Part shown: positions 8,684-17,881 of the stretch, one piece after another
How the letters are laid out: each line of letters begins with the position of its first letter
Position numbering within the stretch: the first letter of the stretch is position 1
From: Roseobacter sp.
Lineage (GTDB): Bacteria > Pseudomonadota > Alphaproteobacteria > Rhodobacterales > Rhodobacteraceae
Reading direction: 5' to 3'
DNA: 64,000 bases
Assembly (NCBI GenBank): GCA_024636495.1
Contig: JAGXGZ010000047.1
Location: 1-64,000 of the forward strand
The notes under the pieces: model-generated
Databases searched by the model: none
What the model saw: only the letters and a program-made list of their open reading frames with translations
What the model was told of the DNA's origin: nothing
Position numbers and translations under genes: made by a program

Positions 8684-9060
8684 AAAGCACCTCCGCCGCG
8701 CTGTGCCGGATCGGCGGGATCACCGCTGCCCGGATGCGTTTCGGGGGCATTCACCATATCATCATCCGCGCTTAGGTAGGATCCAAGCGCGATCATCACG
8801 ACCACTGCCGTCATCCCGAACGAGATCACGATCGCGGTCAACACCAGCGCCTGCGGTAGCGGATCTGCATAAACCTCAACACCGTCGCGCAACACTGGCG
8901 GCGCGTTTATTGCCAAGCGGCCAGATGCGAACAAAAACACATTCACCGCGTAGCTCAGCAACGAGGTGCCGATGATCACCGGAAAGGTCCGCAAACGCAG
9001 GATCATATAGATGCCGGCCGCAGTCAAAGCGCCAATGGCGGTTGCAACAAGAAGCTCCAT
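8680..9060 (-). CDS. mnhC: Mrp-type antiporter subunit C (NuoK-like)
   Basis: This NuoK-like subunit has 126 residues and three helices, with the family segments GIYMILRLRTFPVIIGTSLL and VLTAIVISFGMTAVVVMIAL. The ATG at 9060 is chosen because it follows an AGGAGGGGAGAG ribosome binding site that lies within the end of mnhAB. The longer frame to 9132 would run far into mnhAB. Confidence 0.93.
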   Translation of the reverse strand: MELLVATAIGALTAAGIYMILRLRTFPVIIGTSLLSYAVNVFLFASGRLAINAPPVLRDGVEVYADPLPQALVLTAIVISFGMTAVVVMIALGSYLSADDDMVNAPETHPGSGDPADPAQRGGGAL

Positions 9061-9061
9061 A

Positions 9062-11923
9062 TCAGCTCTCCCCTCCTGTTGAAATTTCAGGACGGGACGG
9101 GTCGATATCCATCGCATAATCGCTGGCCTCAATCCCCGCGCGGCGACCGAGCCTCGAGAAGCTTTCCAACGACAGCATCACAGCACCGACAACCGCAAGG
9201 AACACCCCCAGATCAAAGCCCATCGCGGTGGCCAGCTCGAATTCCTCCATCGGGGGAATGCGGAAATAACCGAACGCCGAGCTGAGGAACGGCACACCAG
9301 CAAACCACGCGCCAATCCCGGTCAGGCCCGCACACAGCACCCCTGCCCCGATGATCCCGTGATACGGATAGCGCTGGCGCCGGTCCGCCCAGGTAAAGCC
9401 GCTGGCCATATACTGCATCAGCACCGCAATCGCGACCACAAGCCCGGCGATAAAGCCGCCACCCGGCTCGTTATGACCGCGCAAGAAGATATAGACGCCA
9501 ACCATCAGCACGACGGGCATCAGGACGCGGGTCAAAACCACCATCATCAGCGGATGCGCATTGCCTGCCCGGACTTCCTCGTAACCCCGGTTCAGCAGAC
9601 GCGCGCGCACCGGACCAGACAAAAGGGCCTCTGTCAGCGCATAGATCACCAGCGCTGCGATGCCCAAGACGATGATTTCTCCGAAGGTATCAAAGCCACG
9701 GAAATCAACCAGAATCACGTTTACAACGTTCGTACCCCCGCCACCCTTGTAGGAATTGGCCAGATGGTATTCCGAGATCGACGCAATGGGGAAGTCGGAC
9801 ATCAGCATCGAATAAATCAACCCAGTCGCAGCGATACCGCCAGCCAAGGCCAGCACGATGTCACGCGCCCGCGCCCCTTTGGTGGATTCAACGGGTGTGG
9901 TGTTGGGCATAAAGTTCAGTGCCAGCAACAGCAGGACAATCGTCACCACCTCGACCGAGATTTGGGTAAGCGCCAGATCCGGTGCCGAGAAATAGTTGAA
10001 GCCCACAGACACCATCAAGCCGATGATCCCCATCAGGATCAAGACGGCCAGACGGTTGCGATGGACCGTCACAAGGAACGCGGTTGCAAGGATCAACATC
10101 AACCAGCCTGCAAAACCGACAGGCGTAATCGGCAGCATCTCGCGCGTTGGCGCGGCGTTAACCCCGGTGAACCAGGCATGTGCGCCAACAGCGATCACCG
10201 TTGCCACGAAGATAGACGCGTAGCGGGTGAAAGAATTGTTGTGCAGTCGGTTGGCAAAGACATGCCCGATGCCAACAGCAGCGGTAATGATACGGTCAAA
10301 GATGTCTTTCGCCTCGGGACGCGGCGTTGCGGCCCAAAGCCGCGCCAAAGGCGCAAACGCTGCCAGCAGGATCAAACCCCCGACTACGGCGATCACCGAC
10401 ATCCACAGCGCAGGCACCAGCCCGTGCCAGATTTTGAAATGCGCCGTTGGCACATCAGCGGCGTTTCCGATCACCGCTTGGGTGACGGTCTTGACGAAGG
10501 GTTCTGCCAGAAACGGCGCAACGCCGATCAGGATGACAGGGATCATCAGCAGCGCGGGCGGCAACCACAAACCGACCTCGGGGTCATGCGGCTTTGCCGG
10601 ATAATCATTTCGCACAGGACCCAAAAACGTATGTGAGATGAACCGAAAGCTGTAGGCCGCAGAAAACAGCGCGCCAAGCGTTGCCACGCCCGCAACCAGA
10701 TAAGGCGATCCGAAAAGCGTCGTGTGATACGCCTCTTCCAGCATCATTTCCTTGGATAAAAAGCCGTTAAGCAATGGAATGCCCGCCATCGACAGCGCCG
10801 CAATCGTGGCCACCGAAAAGGTAATCGGCATCAAGCGGCGCAAGCCCCCCAGCCGCTTCATGTCGCGGGTGTGCAGCGCGTGATCGACAATACCCGCAGA
10901 CATAAACAACGCCGCCTTAAAGCTGGCGTGGTTCAAGATGTGGAAAACCGCAGCCATCGCGCCAAAGGGCGTGCCGGTGCCCAGCAAAAATGTGATCAAC
11001 CCCAGATGCGACACGGTCGAGAACGCCAAAAGCGCCTTAAGATCGTCTTTGAACAGGGCAATGACTGCGCCCAAGACCATGGTGATCAGACCCGCTGAAC
11101 ACACAAGGATGACCCAAAGATCGGTGCCCGACAGCACAGGCCAAAGCCGAGCCATCAAGAACAGGCCCGCCTTTACCATGGTGGCCGAATGCAGATAGGC
11201 CGAAACAGGCGTGGGGGCCGCCATCGCGTGGGGCAACCAGAAGTGAAACGGAAACTGCGCGGATTTGGTGAAACACCCGATCAGGATCAGGATCAGCGCT
11301 GGCACGTAAAGCGGCGACGCCTGCACCAGATCCCGCTTCTCAAGGATCACCGTCAGATCGTAGCTGCCAGCAATCTGCCCCAGCAACAACATCCCGCCAA
11401 TCAACGCAAGACCGCCCATACCCGTTACGGTCAAGGCCATCCTCGCGCCCTGTCGGCCTTCGGCGGTGTGCTTCCAAAACCCGATCAGAAGAAAGGAAGA
11501 CAGCGACGTGAGTTCCCAGAAAATCAGCAACATCAATATGTTGTCAGACAGAACAATGCCCACCATCGCCCCTTGGAACAACAACAGATAGCTGTAGAAT
11601 TCGCCCATGTTGTCATCACGCGACAGATAAAACCGTGCGTAGGTAATAATCAGCAACCCGATCCCAAGGATCAGCCCTGCAAACATCAGGCCCAAAGGAT
11701 CAAGGAATAAATTGACGTTCAGCCCCAGCGACGGCAACCAATTCAGCTGCGCTGTGACAACCTCTCCGGCCAGAACGGCGGGGGCGTGGGTTGCAAGCCC
11801 GATCGCCGCCGAGGCTGTAACCAGAAATGTGATGATAAAGCAGCTTTGACGGCCAGCCTGAATCATCAGGCCGGGCAACAATACGCCAAGAAACGGGAGG
11901 GCAATGATCAGAAATAATGACAT
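9062..11923 (-). CDS. mnhA: Fused Mrp antiporter subunits A and B
   Basis: The 953-residue polytopic protein consists of an N-terminal NuoL-like MnhA part, with signatures such as FHFWLPHAMAAPTPVSAYLH and SATMVKAGLFLMARLW, and a C-terminal MnhB part (about residues 800-930, around GHNEPGGGFIAGLVVAIAVL). This A-B fusion is the arrangement of rhizobial/rhodobacterial Pha systems. It is the first gene of the A-to-G operon, which exchanges protons for Na+ or K+ and supports pH and salt homeostasis, fitting a marine host. Confidence 0.93.
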   Translation of the reverse strand: MSLFLIIALPFLGVLLPGLMIQAGRQSCFIITFLVTASAAIGLATHAPAVLAGEVVTAQLNWLPSLGLNVNLFLDPLGLMFAGLILGIGLLIITYARFYLSRDDNMGEFYSYLLLFQGAMVGIVLSDNILMLLIFWELTSLSSFLLIGFWKHTAEGRQGARMALTVTGMGGLALIGGMLLLGQIAGSYDLTVILEKRDLVQASPLYVPALILILIGCFTKSAQFPFHFWLPHAMAAPTPVSAYLHSATMVKAGLFLMARLWPVLSGTDLWVILVCSAGLITMVLGAVIALFKDDLKALLAFSTVSHLGLITFLLGTGTPFGAMAAVFHILNHASFKAALFMSAGIVDHALHTRDMKRLGGLRRLMPITFSVATIAALSMAGIPLLNGFLSKEMMLEEAYHTTLFGSPYLVAGVATLGALFSAAYSFRFISHTFLGPVRNDYPAKPHDPEVGLWLPPALLMIPVILIGVAPFLAEPFVKTVTQAVIGNAADVPTAHFKIWHGLVPALWMSVIAVVGGLILLAAFAPLARLWAATPRPEAKDIFDRIITAAVGIGHVFANRLHNNSFTRYASIFVATVIAVGAHAWFTGVNAAPTREMLPITPVGFAGWLMLILATAFLVTVHRNRLAVLILMGIIGLMVSVGFNYFSAPDLALTQISVEVVTIVLLLLALNFMPNTTPVESTKGARARDIVLALAGGIAATGLIYSMLMSDFPIASISEYHLANSYKGGGGTNVVNVILVDFRGFDTFGEIIVLGIAALVIYALTEALLSGPVRARLLNRGYEEVRAGNAHPLMMVVLTRVLMPVVLMVGVYIFLRGHNEPGGGFIAGLVVAIAVLMQYMASGFTWADRRQRYPYHGIIGAGVLCAGLTGIGAWFAGVPFLSSAFGYFRIPPMEEFELATAMGFDLGVFLAVVGAVMLSLESFSRLGRRAGIEASDYAMDIDPSRPEISTGGES

Positions 11924-12141
11924 GCCGCTAACTATCGACGAGCAGCGTCAAAACAGCCAGCCCCTATTTGCCAAATTCTGTCGGTAATATGCTGTTTAGA
12001 TGCAGTTTCTTGTTCAAAAACATGGATTTGCCCGTCAGCCAAGCGCCTAAGATAAGGCCTGTCTTTTGATATTGAAGGGGCGGTTTGCCGACCTGCGTCA
12101 AAATATCCATCCCCCACGTCCTAACGGGCGGGATCCACGAT

Positions 12142-12912
12142 TTAGCCCTGGGGTGATTCATCCGTCTCATTATCGCCAAGCGGCCCCTTAAAGCCGGTGG
12201 CGACAACGAATTTTTCCGAACTGTCCTGACGGCTTGCAGGCGGTTTGATATTGGCAACCTTGGTAAACCGTTGCTTGAGCAGTTTTTGCAGATCGCCTTC
12301 TGCACCGCCGGCCAGAACCTTGGCAACAAACGTGCCGCCCTCCTCGAGGACGTCAAACGCAAAATGGGCGGCCGCCTCGCACAGGGCGATGATGCGGTTG
12401 TGGTCGGTCTGCTTGTGACCAGAACTGGACGCGGCCATATCGGACATAACCACATCGGCCCTACCGCCCAGCCAGCCTTTAACGATCTCGTCCGCATCGT
12501 CTTCCATGAAATCCAGCACGTGCAGTTCGCACCCTGCAATCGGCTCCATCTCTTGCAGATCGATGCCCAGAATGGTGCCGACGTTCTTGCCGGGCTTTTC
12601 ACCCAACACGTTGCAGCGTTTCACCGCGACCTGACACCAGCCACCGGGGGCGGCCCCCAGATCGACGATCCGCGCACCGGGCACCAGAAAGCGGTATTTA
12701 TCGTCCAGTTCCATAATCTTATATGCCGCACGCCCGCGATAGCCTTCGGCATTGGCGCGTTTGACATAGGGGTCGTTCAATTGCCGTTGCAACCAGCGGG
12801 TCGAGCTAAGCTTGCGCCCGCGGGCGGACTTTACCTTGACCTTCAGCTCGCGCTGGCCGCGCCCCGAAGTATTCTTGCCTGACGGCGTTTTGCCTGTAGG
12901 TGTCTTGCCCAT
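12142..12912 (-). CDS. rlmE: 23S rRNA (uridine-2'-O) methyltransferase RlmE
   Basis: This FtsJ/RrmJ-type SAM methyltransferase acts on U2552 of 23S rRNA in late 50S assembly. The SAM site [10 protein letters not shown] is at 83-92. The K-D-K-E set is visible as K65 (AAYK), the aspartate in VVMSDMAA, the lysine in FVAKVLAGG and the glutamate in [12 protein letters not shown]. An extra basic, low-complexity N-terminus ([19 protein letters not shown]) of about 30 residues precedes the catalytic domain, as in many alphaproteobacteria. Its start abuts the stop of the Ppx/GppA gene, so the two are co-transcribed. Confidence 0.93.
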   Translation of the reverse strand: MGKTPTGKTPSGKNTSGRGQRELKVKVKSARGRKLSSTRWLQRQLNDPYVKRANAEGYRGRAAYKIMELDDKYRFLVPGARIVDLGAAPGGWCQVAVKRCNVLGEKPGKNVGTILGIDLQEMEPIAGCELHVLDFMEDDADEIVKGWLGGRADVVMSDMAASSSGHKQTDHNRIIALCEAAAHFAFDVLEEGGTFVAKVLAGGAEGDLQKLLKQRFTKVANIKPPASRQDSSEKFVVATGFKGPLGDNETDESPQG

Positions 12913-14027
12913 CAGCTTGGTCCTTCTTCCAGAACGCCATCCGCGCTCATCTGGGCATATAGCAGCCCCTCGCGCAGACCCCGGTCCGCGACACTTAGTC
13001 TATCTGTCGGCCAGCAGCGCATCAACGCCTGCAAGATCGCCGCCCCCGACATGATCAACGCCTGACGGTCCAGCCCAATCCGAGGATCGGCGCGCCGCCC
13101 GCCCGGCCCCATCGCCAGATAGGAATGGATCACCTTGTCAATCTGGGCGCTGGTCATGCGCAAGCCGTCAACTTTGGTCCGGTCATAACGCTTTAACCCC
13201 AGATGACTAGCGGCAACCGTTGTTACGGTGCCGGATGTGCCGACAATCTGGAAGTGATCTTGCGATTGAGCCGATTGATAGGGGGTGAAGTCGGTCAAGT
13301 TCTCCTCGAAGAACCAGCTCATCAAGGCAAAACGCGCGGCGTCATCCTCGACGTCCGAGAATTGGTCGCGCAAGGTCGCCACCCCAAGCGGCACACTGAT
13401 CCAATCGACGACGCGGGCCTCTGGAATATCGGTCTTGGCCTGATGAAAGCCACCATGCAGCCGCATGATCGATCGCGCACGGTCAGCTTTGGGCACTTTG
13501 GAGATATCGATCCACACCAGTTCGGTCGATCCGCCACCAATATCCACCACCAACAGATTATGGGTCTTGCGATTCACCAAGGGTGCGCAGGAAATAACCG
13601 CAAGCTGTGCTTCTTCCTCGGGCCGGATGATATCAAGCTTGAGGCCGGTTTCACGCTGGATGCGCGCCATGAACTCGGCACCGTTGCTGGCGCGACGACA
13701 CGCCTCGGTCGCGACCAGACGCATCCGGCGCACCTTGTTGCGTCGCAGTTTTTGCTGACAGATACGCAACGCCTGAATGGTGCGCGTCATAGATCCGCGC
13801 GACAAGCGCCCGGTCTTTTCAAGCCCTGCCCCTAGCTGGACAGACTTTGAAAAACTGTCGACGACATGAAAACCGCTCCCCTTAGGTTGAGCGATCAGCA
13901 TGCGACAACTATTTGTGCCCAGATCAAGGGCCGCATAGAGTTCGGTCGATCTGGGCGGAACTGGCGCGGGGCTCAGAGCCGGCGGTGTGTCGAGCGCGCC
14001 CGCACCTTTGGGACGCTGTGGCGCCAT
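12912..14027 (-). CDS. Ppx/GppA-family phosphatase
   Basis: The 371-residue ASKHA-fold enzyme is related to exopolyphosphatase and pppGpp phosphohydrolase. Visible motifs are the phosphate-1 loop [14 protein letters not shown] near the N-terminus, [15 protein letters not shown] and the later [13 protein letters not shown]. This short single-module form is typical of alphaproteobacteria, and the substrate (polyphosphate or pppGpp) cannot be settled from sequence. It is encoded directly upstream of rlmE, linking it with translation or stringent-response functions. Confidence 0.9.
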   Translation of the reverse strand: MAPQRPKGAGALDTPPALSPAPVPPRSTELYAALDLGTNSCRMLIAQPKGSGFHVVDSFSKSVQLGAGLEKTGRLSRGSMTRTIQALRICQQKLRRNKVRRMRLVATEACRRASNGAEFMARIQRETGLKLDIIRPEEEAQLAVISCAPLVNRKTHNLLVVDIGGGSTELVWIDISKVPKADRARSIMRLHGGFHQAKTDIPEARVVDWISVPLGVATLRDQFSDVEDDAARFALMSWFFEENLTDFTPYQSAQSQDHFQIVGTSGTVTTVAASHLGLKRYDRTKVDGLRMTSAQIDKVIHSYLAMGPGGRRADPRIGLDRQALIMSGAAILQALMRCWPTDRLSVADRGLREGLLYAQMSADGVLEEGPS

Positions 14028-14289
14028 GGTTTGCGCCTTTCATTACGAGTTGGCTTGAGGGTAGTGTTAATCCCCTCACGGGGCAAGCGGGAAACGCGCC
14101 AAGCCCTTCGCGACTTACGGTTTCGCTCACAACCATCTTGAGAATTATGACCCCACGCCCCTCTCGCCCCTTTCGGCGGACCGATGTAGGGTTGCGACGT
14201 CGCAGACGCCGTTTTGAATGTCGAAAAACGGCGACGGGGACAGATCAACAGCCGCTAGAAAACCTTCAGCGCATCCAGAGGAATCAATC

Positions 14290-14592
14290 ATGCCAGACGT
14301 TACCATTGTTTATTGGCGCGACATTCCCGCTCAGATCATCGTTGGCAAAGGCCGTCGCGGATCAAAGCGCCAGTTGCCTGAACGTTTTGAACAAGCCATC
14401 GACCGTGCCGCCATGAAAACCGGCGCTGCGGGGACCGATGAATATCTTGCCGAATGGCGCAAGGCAGACCCCTATTCCGTAGACGGGGAACCCGATGCTA
14501 TCGCCGACGCCGAAGCCGCGCGCATTGATGCAGAATACGACCAAGAGCGTATCAAGGCACTGATTGCGACGGATGGCTGGGCAAAAAGTTGA
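14290..14592 (+). CDS. Virulence-factor-domain protein, co-operonic with MetF
   Basis: The 100-residue soluble protein begins MPDVTIVYWRDIPAQIIVGK and matches the small 'virulence factor' domain (Pfam PF13769) as I recall it. The ATG at 14290 follows AGAGGAA; the longer frame from 14218 lacks a site. Despite the domain name, in Rhodobacteraceae this gene regularly precedes a MetF homologue and a pterin-binding methyltransferase, so a role in C1/methionine metabolism is more likely than virulence. The biochemical function is unknown. Confidence 0.75.
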   Translation: MPDVTIVYWRDIPAQIIVGKGRRGSKRQLPERFEQAIDRAAMKTGAAGTDEYLAEWRKADPYSVDGEPDAIADAEAARIDAEYDQERIKALIATDGWAKS

Positions 14593-14615
14593 TCCCTTTC
14601 ATGAAAGACAAAATC

Positions 14616-15545
14616 ATGTCCCTTCTCAATTTCCGACGCAAAGAATCCCCTGCCCCCGATTTGCCCAACCCGGCAGTCGAGGCATTCTTGCAGGACTATT
14701 CCATCGAGGTGATGCCGCGCACCGCCGAGAAGGTCGACAATTTTCGCGATCTTCTGCCCGCTGGCACCCGCGTCTACATCGCCCATATCGAAGGAACCCC
14801 CATCGAGGACATGGTCGCCACTGCTGCACGCCTGAACGCCGACGGCTACAAGGTCATGCCGCACATGCCCGCGCGCATCATCAAGGACAAGGCGACGCTT
14901 GAGAATTGGATCGCAATGTATCAAGGCGAAGCCGATGTGAAACAGGCCCTGTTGCTGGCTGGTGGCGTGAGCACGCCTTACGGTGATTTTAGCGATTCCA
15001 TGCAGTTGATGGACACAGGTCTTTTCGACAAGCACGGATTTGAACGCCTGCACATCGCGGGCCACCCAGAAGGCAACCGCGACATCGACACCGACGGCAC
15101 GCGCCTGCGCGTCGATGATGCGCTGCGCTGGAAAATGGGCTTTTCCGAACGCACCGACGCCAAGATGGCCATCGCCACGCAATTCGCGTTTGAGGCACAA
15201 CCGATCATCGAATGGGCCGACAGCCTGAAACACGCTGGCATCGACCTGCCGATACATATCGGCATCGCGGGCCCCGCCAAGCTGCAAACCCTGATCAAAT
15301 TCGCCATCGCCTGCGGTGTCGGCCCATCCCTGAAAGTTCTGCAAAAGCGCGCGATGGATGTGACCAAGCTGCTGTTGCCTTACGAGCCCAATGATGTGAT
15401 CACCGAACTTGCCGCGCACAAAGCGGCCAACCCGGAATTCAATGTCTCCCATGTGCATTTCTTCCCGCTGGGCGGGATCAAGACCAATGCAACCTGGGCG
15501 ATTGAAAACGGCGGAGCATCTGCACGCCCTGCCAACGCCACGTAA
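14616..15545 (+). CDS. Methylenetetrahydrofolate reductase (MetF family)
   Basis: The roughly 310-residue FAD-dependent TIM-barrel reductase is expected to convert 5,10-methylene-THF to 5-methyl-THF. Recognisable segments are VYIAHIEGTPIEDMVATAAR, GHPEGNRDID, ATQFAFEAQPIIEW and HIGIAGPAKLQTLIKFAIAC. The ATG at 14616 (MSLLNFRRK) is preferred by family length; ATG 14601 and a TTG overlapping the previous stop are alternatives. It lies between the virulence-factor-domain gene and the methyl-THF methyltransferase gene, which would use its product. Confidence 0.88.
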   Translation: MSLLNFRRKESPAPDLPNPAVEAFLQDYSIEVMPRTAEKVDNFRDLLPAGTRVYIAHIEGTPIEDMVATAARLNADGYKVMPHMPARIIKDKATLENWIAMYQGEADVKQALLLAGGVSTPYGDFSDSMQLMDTGLFDKHGFERLHIAGHPEGNRDIDTDGTRLRVDDALRWKMGFSERTDAKMAIATQFAFEAQPIIEWADSLKHAGIDLPIHIGIAGPAKLQTLIKFAIACGVGPSLKVLQKRAMDVTKLLLPYEPNDVITELAAHKAANPEFNVSHVHFFPLGGIKTNATWAIENGGASARPANAT

Positions 15546-15571
15546 ACAGCCGTCTGAAGGATAGCACACCC

Positions 15572-16651
15572 ATGACCAGAACCGTCGTCGAATCCAAAAC
15601 CAAATCCGCGATCATCGGCTTTGACGAGCCCTTCTGCGTCATCGGGGAACGCATCAACCCCACAGGCCGCAAGATCCTGGCCGAGGAACTCGAGCGCGAC
15701 GATTTCAGCCGCGTCGAAGCCGACGCCATCGCGCAAGCGGCCGCGGGTGCGAATATCCTCGATGTGAATTCGGGCGCTGTGTTTTCCAACAAAATGGCCG
15801 AAGACCCGCGCTATGCGGATAACAACTTTGTCGAACCCACCTTGATGCGCAAGCTGATCGAAGTCGTGCAGCGCGTCGTGGACATTCCGCTGTGCATCGA
15901 CAGTTCGGTTCCCGGCGCACTGGAAAACGGCCTTGCCGCTGCCGAAGGACGTCCGCTGTTGAATTCGGTAACCGGCGAGGAAGAACGCCTTGAGCTGGTT
16001 CTGCCGCTGGTCAAGAAATACAACGTGCCAGTGGTTGCCATCTCGAACGACGACACCGGTATTTCCGAAGACCCCGACGTGCGCTTTAACGTGGCCAAAA
16101 AGATCGTCGAACGTGCTGCCGATTTCGGCATCCCCGCGCATGACATCGTGGTCGATCCGCTGGTCATGCCCATCGGTGCCATGGCAACGGCGGGCCACCA
16201 AGTCTTTACCCTTGTGCGCCGTCTGCGCGAGGAATTGGGCGTGAACACCACCTGCGGCGCGTCCAACATCAGCTTTGGTCTGCCCAACCGTCACGGCATC
16301 AACAACGCGTTTTTGCCGATGGCGATGGGCGCTGGCATGACATCAGCGATTATGAACCCGATCACCCTGCCCGTGAACCAGACCAAAATTGCGGAACATA
16401 AGGCGCTGATCATGGCAGCAGGCATCATCCTGCCCGAGGATATCGACGACGAGACTTTCGTGACCCTGTTCGGCCTTGGATCGACCAAAGCGACCCCCGG
16501 CAAGGAAATGGAAGCCATCCGCGCCGCAAACTTCCTCTATGACCGCGACCCCAACGGCACCGAATGGATCAAGTTCAACAAGGTAGCCCCCAAAGCCGGC
16601 CAAGAAGGCCGTGGCCGCGCAGGTCGCGTCGGCGGACGCCGCCGTGGGTAA
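15572..16651 (+). CDS. Methyl-THF:corrinoid methyltransferase domain protein (split MetH-like)
   Basis: The 359-residue protein has a dihydropteroate-synthase-like pterin-binding barrel, with FCVIGERINPTGRKILAEEL near the N-terminus, ILDVNSGAVF, LCIDSSVPGALENGL and GASNISFGLPNRHGINNAF. These correspond to the methyl-THF-binding module of cobalamin-dependent methionine synthase. There are no homocysteine-, B12- or activation domains, so it probably works with separately encoded partners, as reported for split MetH in roseobacters. The C-terminus ends in a basic RGRAGRVGGRRR tail. A terminator follows. Confidence 0.85.
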   Translation: MTRTVVESKTKSAIIGFDEPFCVIGERINPTGRKILAEELERDDFSRVEADAIAQAAAGANILDVNSGAVFSNKMAEDPRYADNNFVEPTLMRKLIEVVQRVVDIPLCIDSSVPGALENGLAAAEGRPLLNSVTGEEERLELVLPLVKKYNVPVVAISNDDTGISEDPDVRFNVAKKIVERAADFGIPAHDIVVDPLVMPIGAMATAGHQVFTLVRRLREELGVNTTCGASNISFGLPNRHGINNAFLPMAMGAGMTSAIMNPITLPVNQTKIAEHKALIMAAGIILPEDIDDETFVTLFGLGSTKATPGKEMEAIRAANFLYDRDPNGTEWIKFNKVAPKAGQEGRGRAGRVGGRRRG

Positions 16652-16682
16652 GTTTTTCCCCATTTTGATCTGAGTAGAGAAG

Positions 16683-16718
16683 CCCCTGATGACGATGGTC
16701 TTTCAGGGGTTTTCTTTT
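16683..16718 (+). terminator. Rho-independent terminator of the MetF/methyltransferase operon
   Basis: CCCCTGA and TCAGGGG form a 7-bp stem around a 13-nt loop, followed by TTTTCTTTT. It lies 32 bases after the methyltransferase stop codon. Confidence 0.9.
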
Positions 16719-16815
16719 GGTATACTTTTATATCGCGACGGTCCGCTTTGCGGACAAAGCGACTATTTGGATTTATAAGGCTGTGATGAAGCCTGAATTT
16801 TCGAAGGATTGAGAG

Positions 16816-17145
16816 TTGGATATTCACTGCCACTGTCGGAAAGTTTCTATTAGGCTCCCCGGTCAGCCACTAAAATTAAACCGCTGCACGTGCAGTATCT
16901 GCCGTCGGTATGGCGCTCTTTGGTCATACTACCCGCCAGAAAGCGTGCTAATATCAGGCGCGACCGATACCTATATCTGGGGGGACAAAATGATCGCGTT
17001 TCACCGCTGCCAATGTTGTGGCGTTCTGACACACTGGATGCACATCGATGGTGATATTGGAGATATCGGCGTAAATTTGCAGAACTCCGACCCCGCACTG
17101 CTTGACGGTATCGCCGAATATGATGGTCATATGAAAGCGATCTAA
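16816..17145 (+). CDS. GFA/CENP-V-type zinc-binding protein
   Basis: The 109-residue protein shows the full cysteine pattern of the GFA (glutathione-dependent formaldehyde-activating) family: CHC near residue 5, RCTCSICRR near 23 and FHRCQCCGVLTHW around 63. Members bind zinc and some act on S-hydroxymethylglutathione, but most are uncharacterised. It begins at TTG 16816 after GAAGGA. It is the last chromosomal gene before the prophage. Codon use is somewhat AT-richer than in the operon upstream. Confidence 0.8.
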   Translation: MDIHCHCRKVSIRLPGQPLKLNRCTCSICRRYGALWSYYPPESVLISGATDTYIWGDKMIAFHRCQCCGVLTHWMHIDGDIGDIGVNLQNSDPALLDGIAEYDGHMKAI

Positions 17146-17285
17146 CCGACACAGTGGGCTCCAAGCAGACCTTAAGCAGCTTTAAACGCGCGGATTAACA
17201 CCGGCCTGAACATCTCTCAACTTTCCTACCATACGCGAAGAAAATGAAAGTCTGAAAAGACGCTTACTTGGAAATATAAAGGAAA

Positions 17286-17301
17286 ATGGTGAACCCAGCT
17301 G
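17286..17301 (+). repeat. attL: 16-bp duplicate of the tRNA-Arg 3' end
   Basis: ATGGTGAACCCAGCTG is identical to 56540-56555, where it covers the CCA, discriminator, acceptor stem and the first T-stem bases of tRNA-Arg(CCG). The direct orientation and the integrase next to the other copy fit an integrase-mediated duplication. Confidence 0.85.
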
Positions 17302-17416
17302 TTCTACGCTTATCCTGCGATTTCAAATAGTTGGATTGGAAACAGACGCAATCACCGTTAACCAAGTATCAATGACTTAGAAGACAGTTTGGAAACTGAA
17401 GATGCAATATCTTTGG

Positions 17417-17866
17417 CTATTCGGATCCGCTCCTAGGGAAACCTTCTCCGAAAAGGCCGTCTTGTCCCGGCCTGTAGGGCTCTTGAACTACGGGCGGCCC
17501 AGAGAAAATTCCCCCATCAAGCCCTTTGCCGAATTGCCCATCAAATCCCCAGAAGTTTAGGCTGCGTGATCTGAGTTCCTGCGCTGCTGAGGCATTTAGA
17601 GGGATGACCTCCCCTGGTTTTTCGAGCACCGTTATGGCCCATTCCCTTAGCGGGTCAGAGCCTTCAAGATCGCCGTCCGGCTTTTCCGAAAGAATGCTTA
17701 CGGCGATCGATGCCATTTGAGCAGACGTGTCTCGCTTACTGTTTTCTGAGTTGATCACGACTGTTACCACGCCAATCGCGAGCGGTATGAGGATCGCCCC
17801 CACGAACTTTCCGACAATCTCGAGCTTGTCCCAACAATCTTTTTCCAACGCCTGCCCCTTGCCCAA
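17417..17866 (-). CDS. Cargo protein with one N-terminal membrane helix, unknown
   Basis: The 149-residue product has one hydrophobic helix (about residues 18-40, FVGAILIPLAIGVVTVVI) followed by a polar region with a Gly/Pro-rich end (PYRPGQDGLFGEGFP). It starts at TTG 17866, since no ATG is available near the helix. It is the first gene inside attL, and the gap to the nuclease gene is 15 bases, so the two may be one transcript. It is not recognised as a known family. Its low GC compared with the chromosome agrees with recent acquisition. Confidence 0.55.
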   Translation of the reverse strand: MGKGQALEKDCWDKLEIVGKFVGAILIPLAIGVVTVVINSENSKRDTSAQMASIAVSILSEKPDGDLEGSDPLREWAITVLEKPGEVIPLNASAAQELRSRSLNFWGFDGQFGKGLDGGIFSGPPVVQEPYRPGQDGLFGEGFPRSGSE

Positions 17867-17881
17867 CTCATACCCAGATTA

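Noticed and set aside
9359-10636. 425-codon plus-strand frame inside mnhAB
   Set aside because: Complete overlap with the well-supported antiporter gene on the other strand; the product is His/Arg/Gln-rich, typical of an antisense frame in GC-rich DNA.
14472-15569. 365-codon minus-strand frame over the MetF gene
   Set aside because: Antisense shadow of the MetF and virulence-factor-domain genes, with no motif and no start context.
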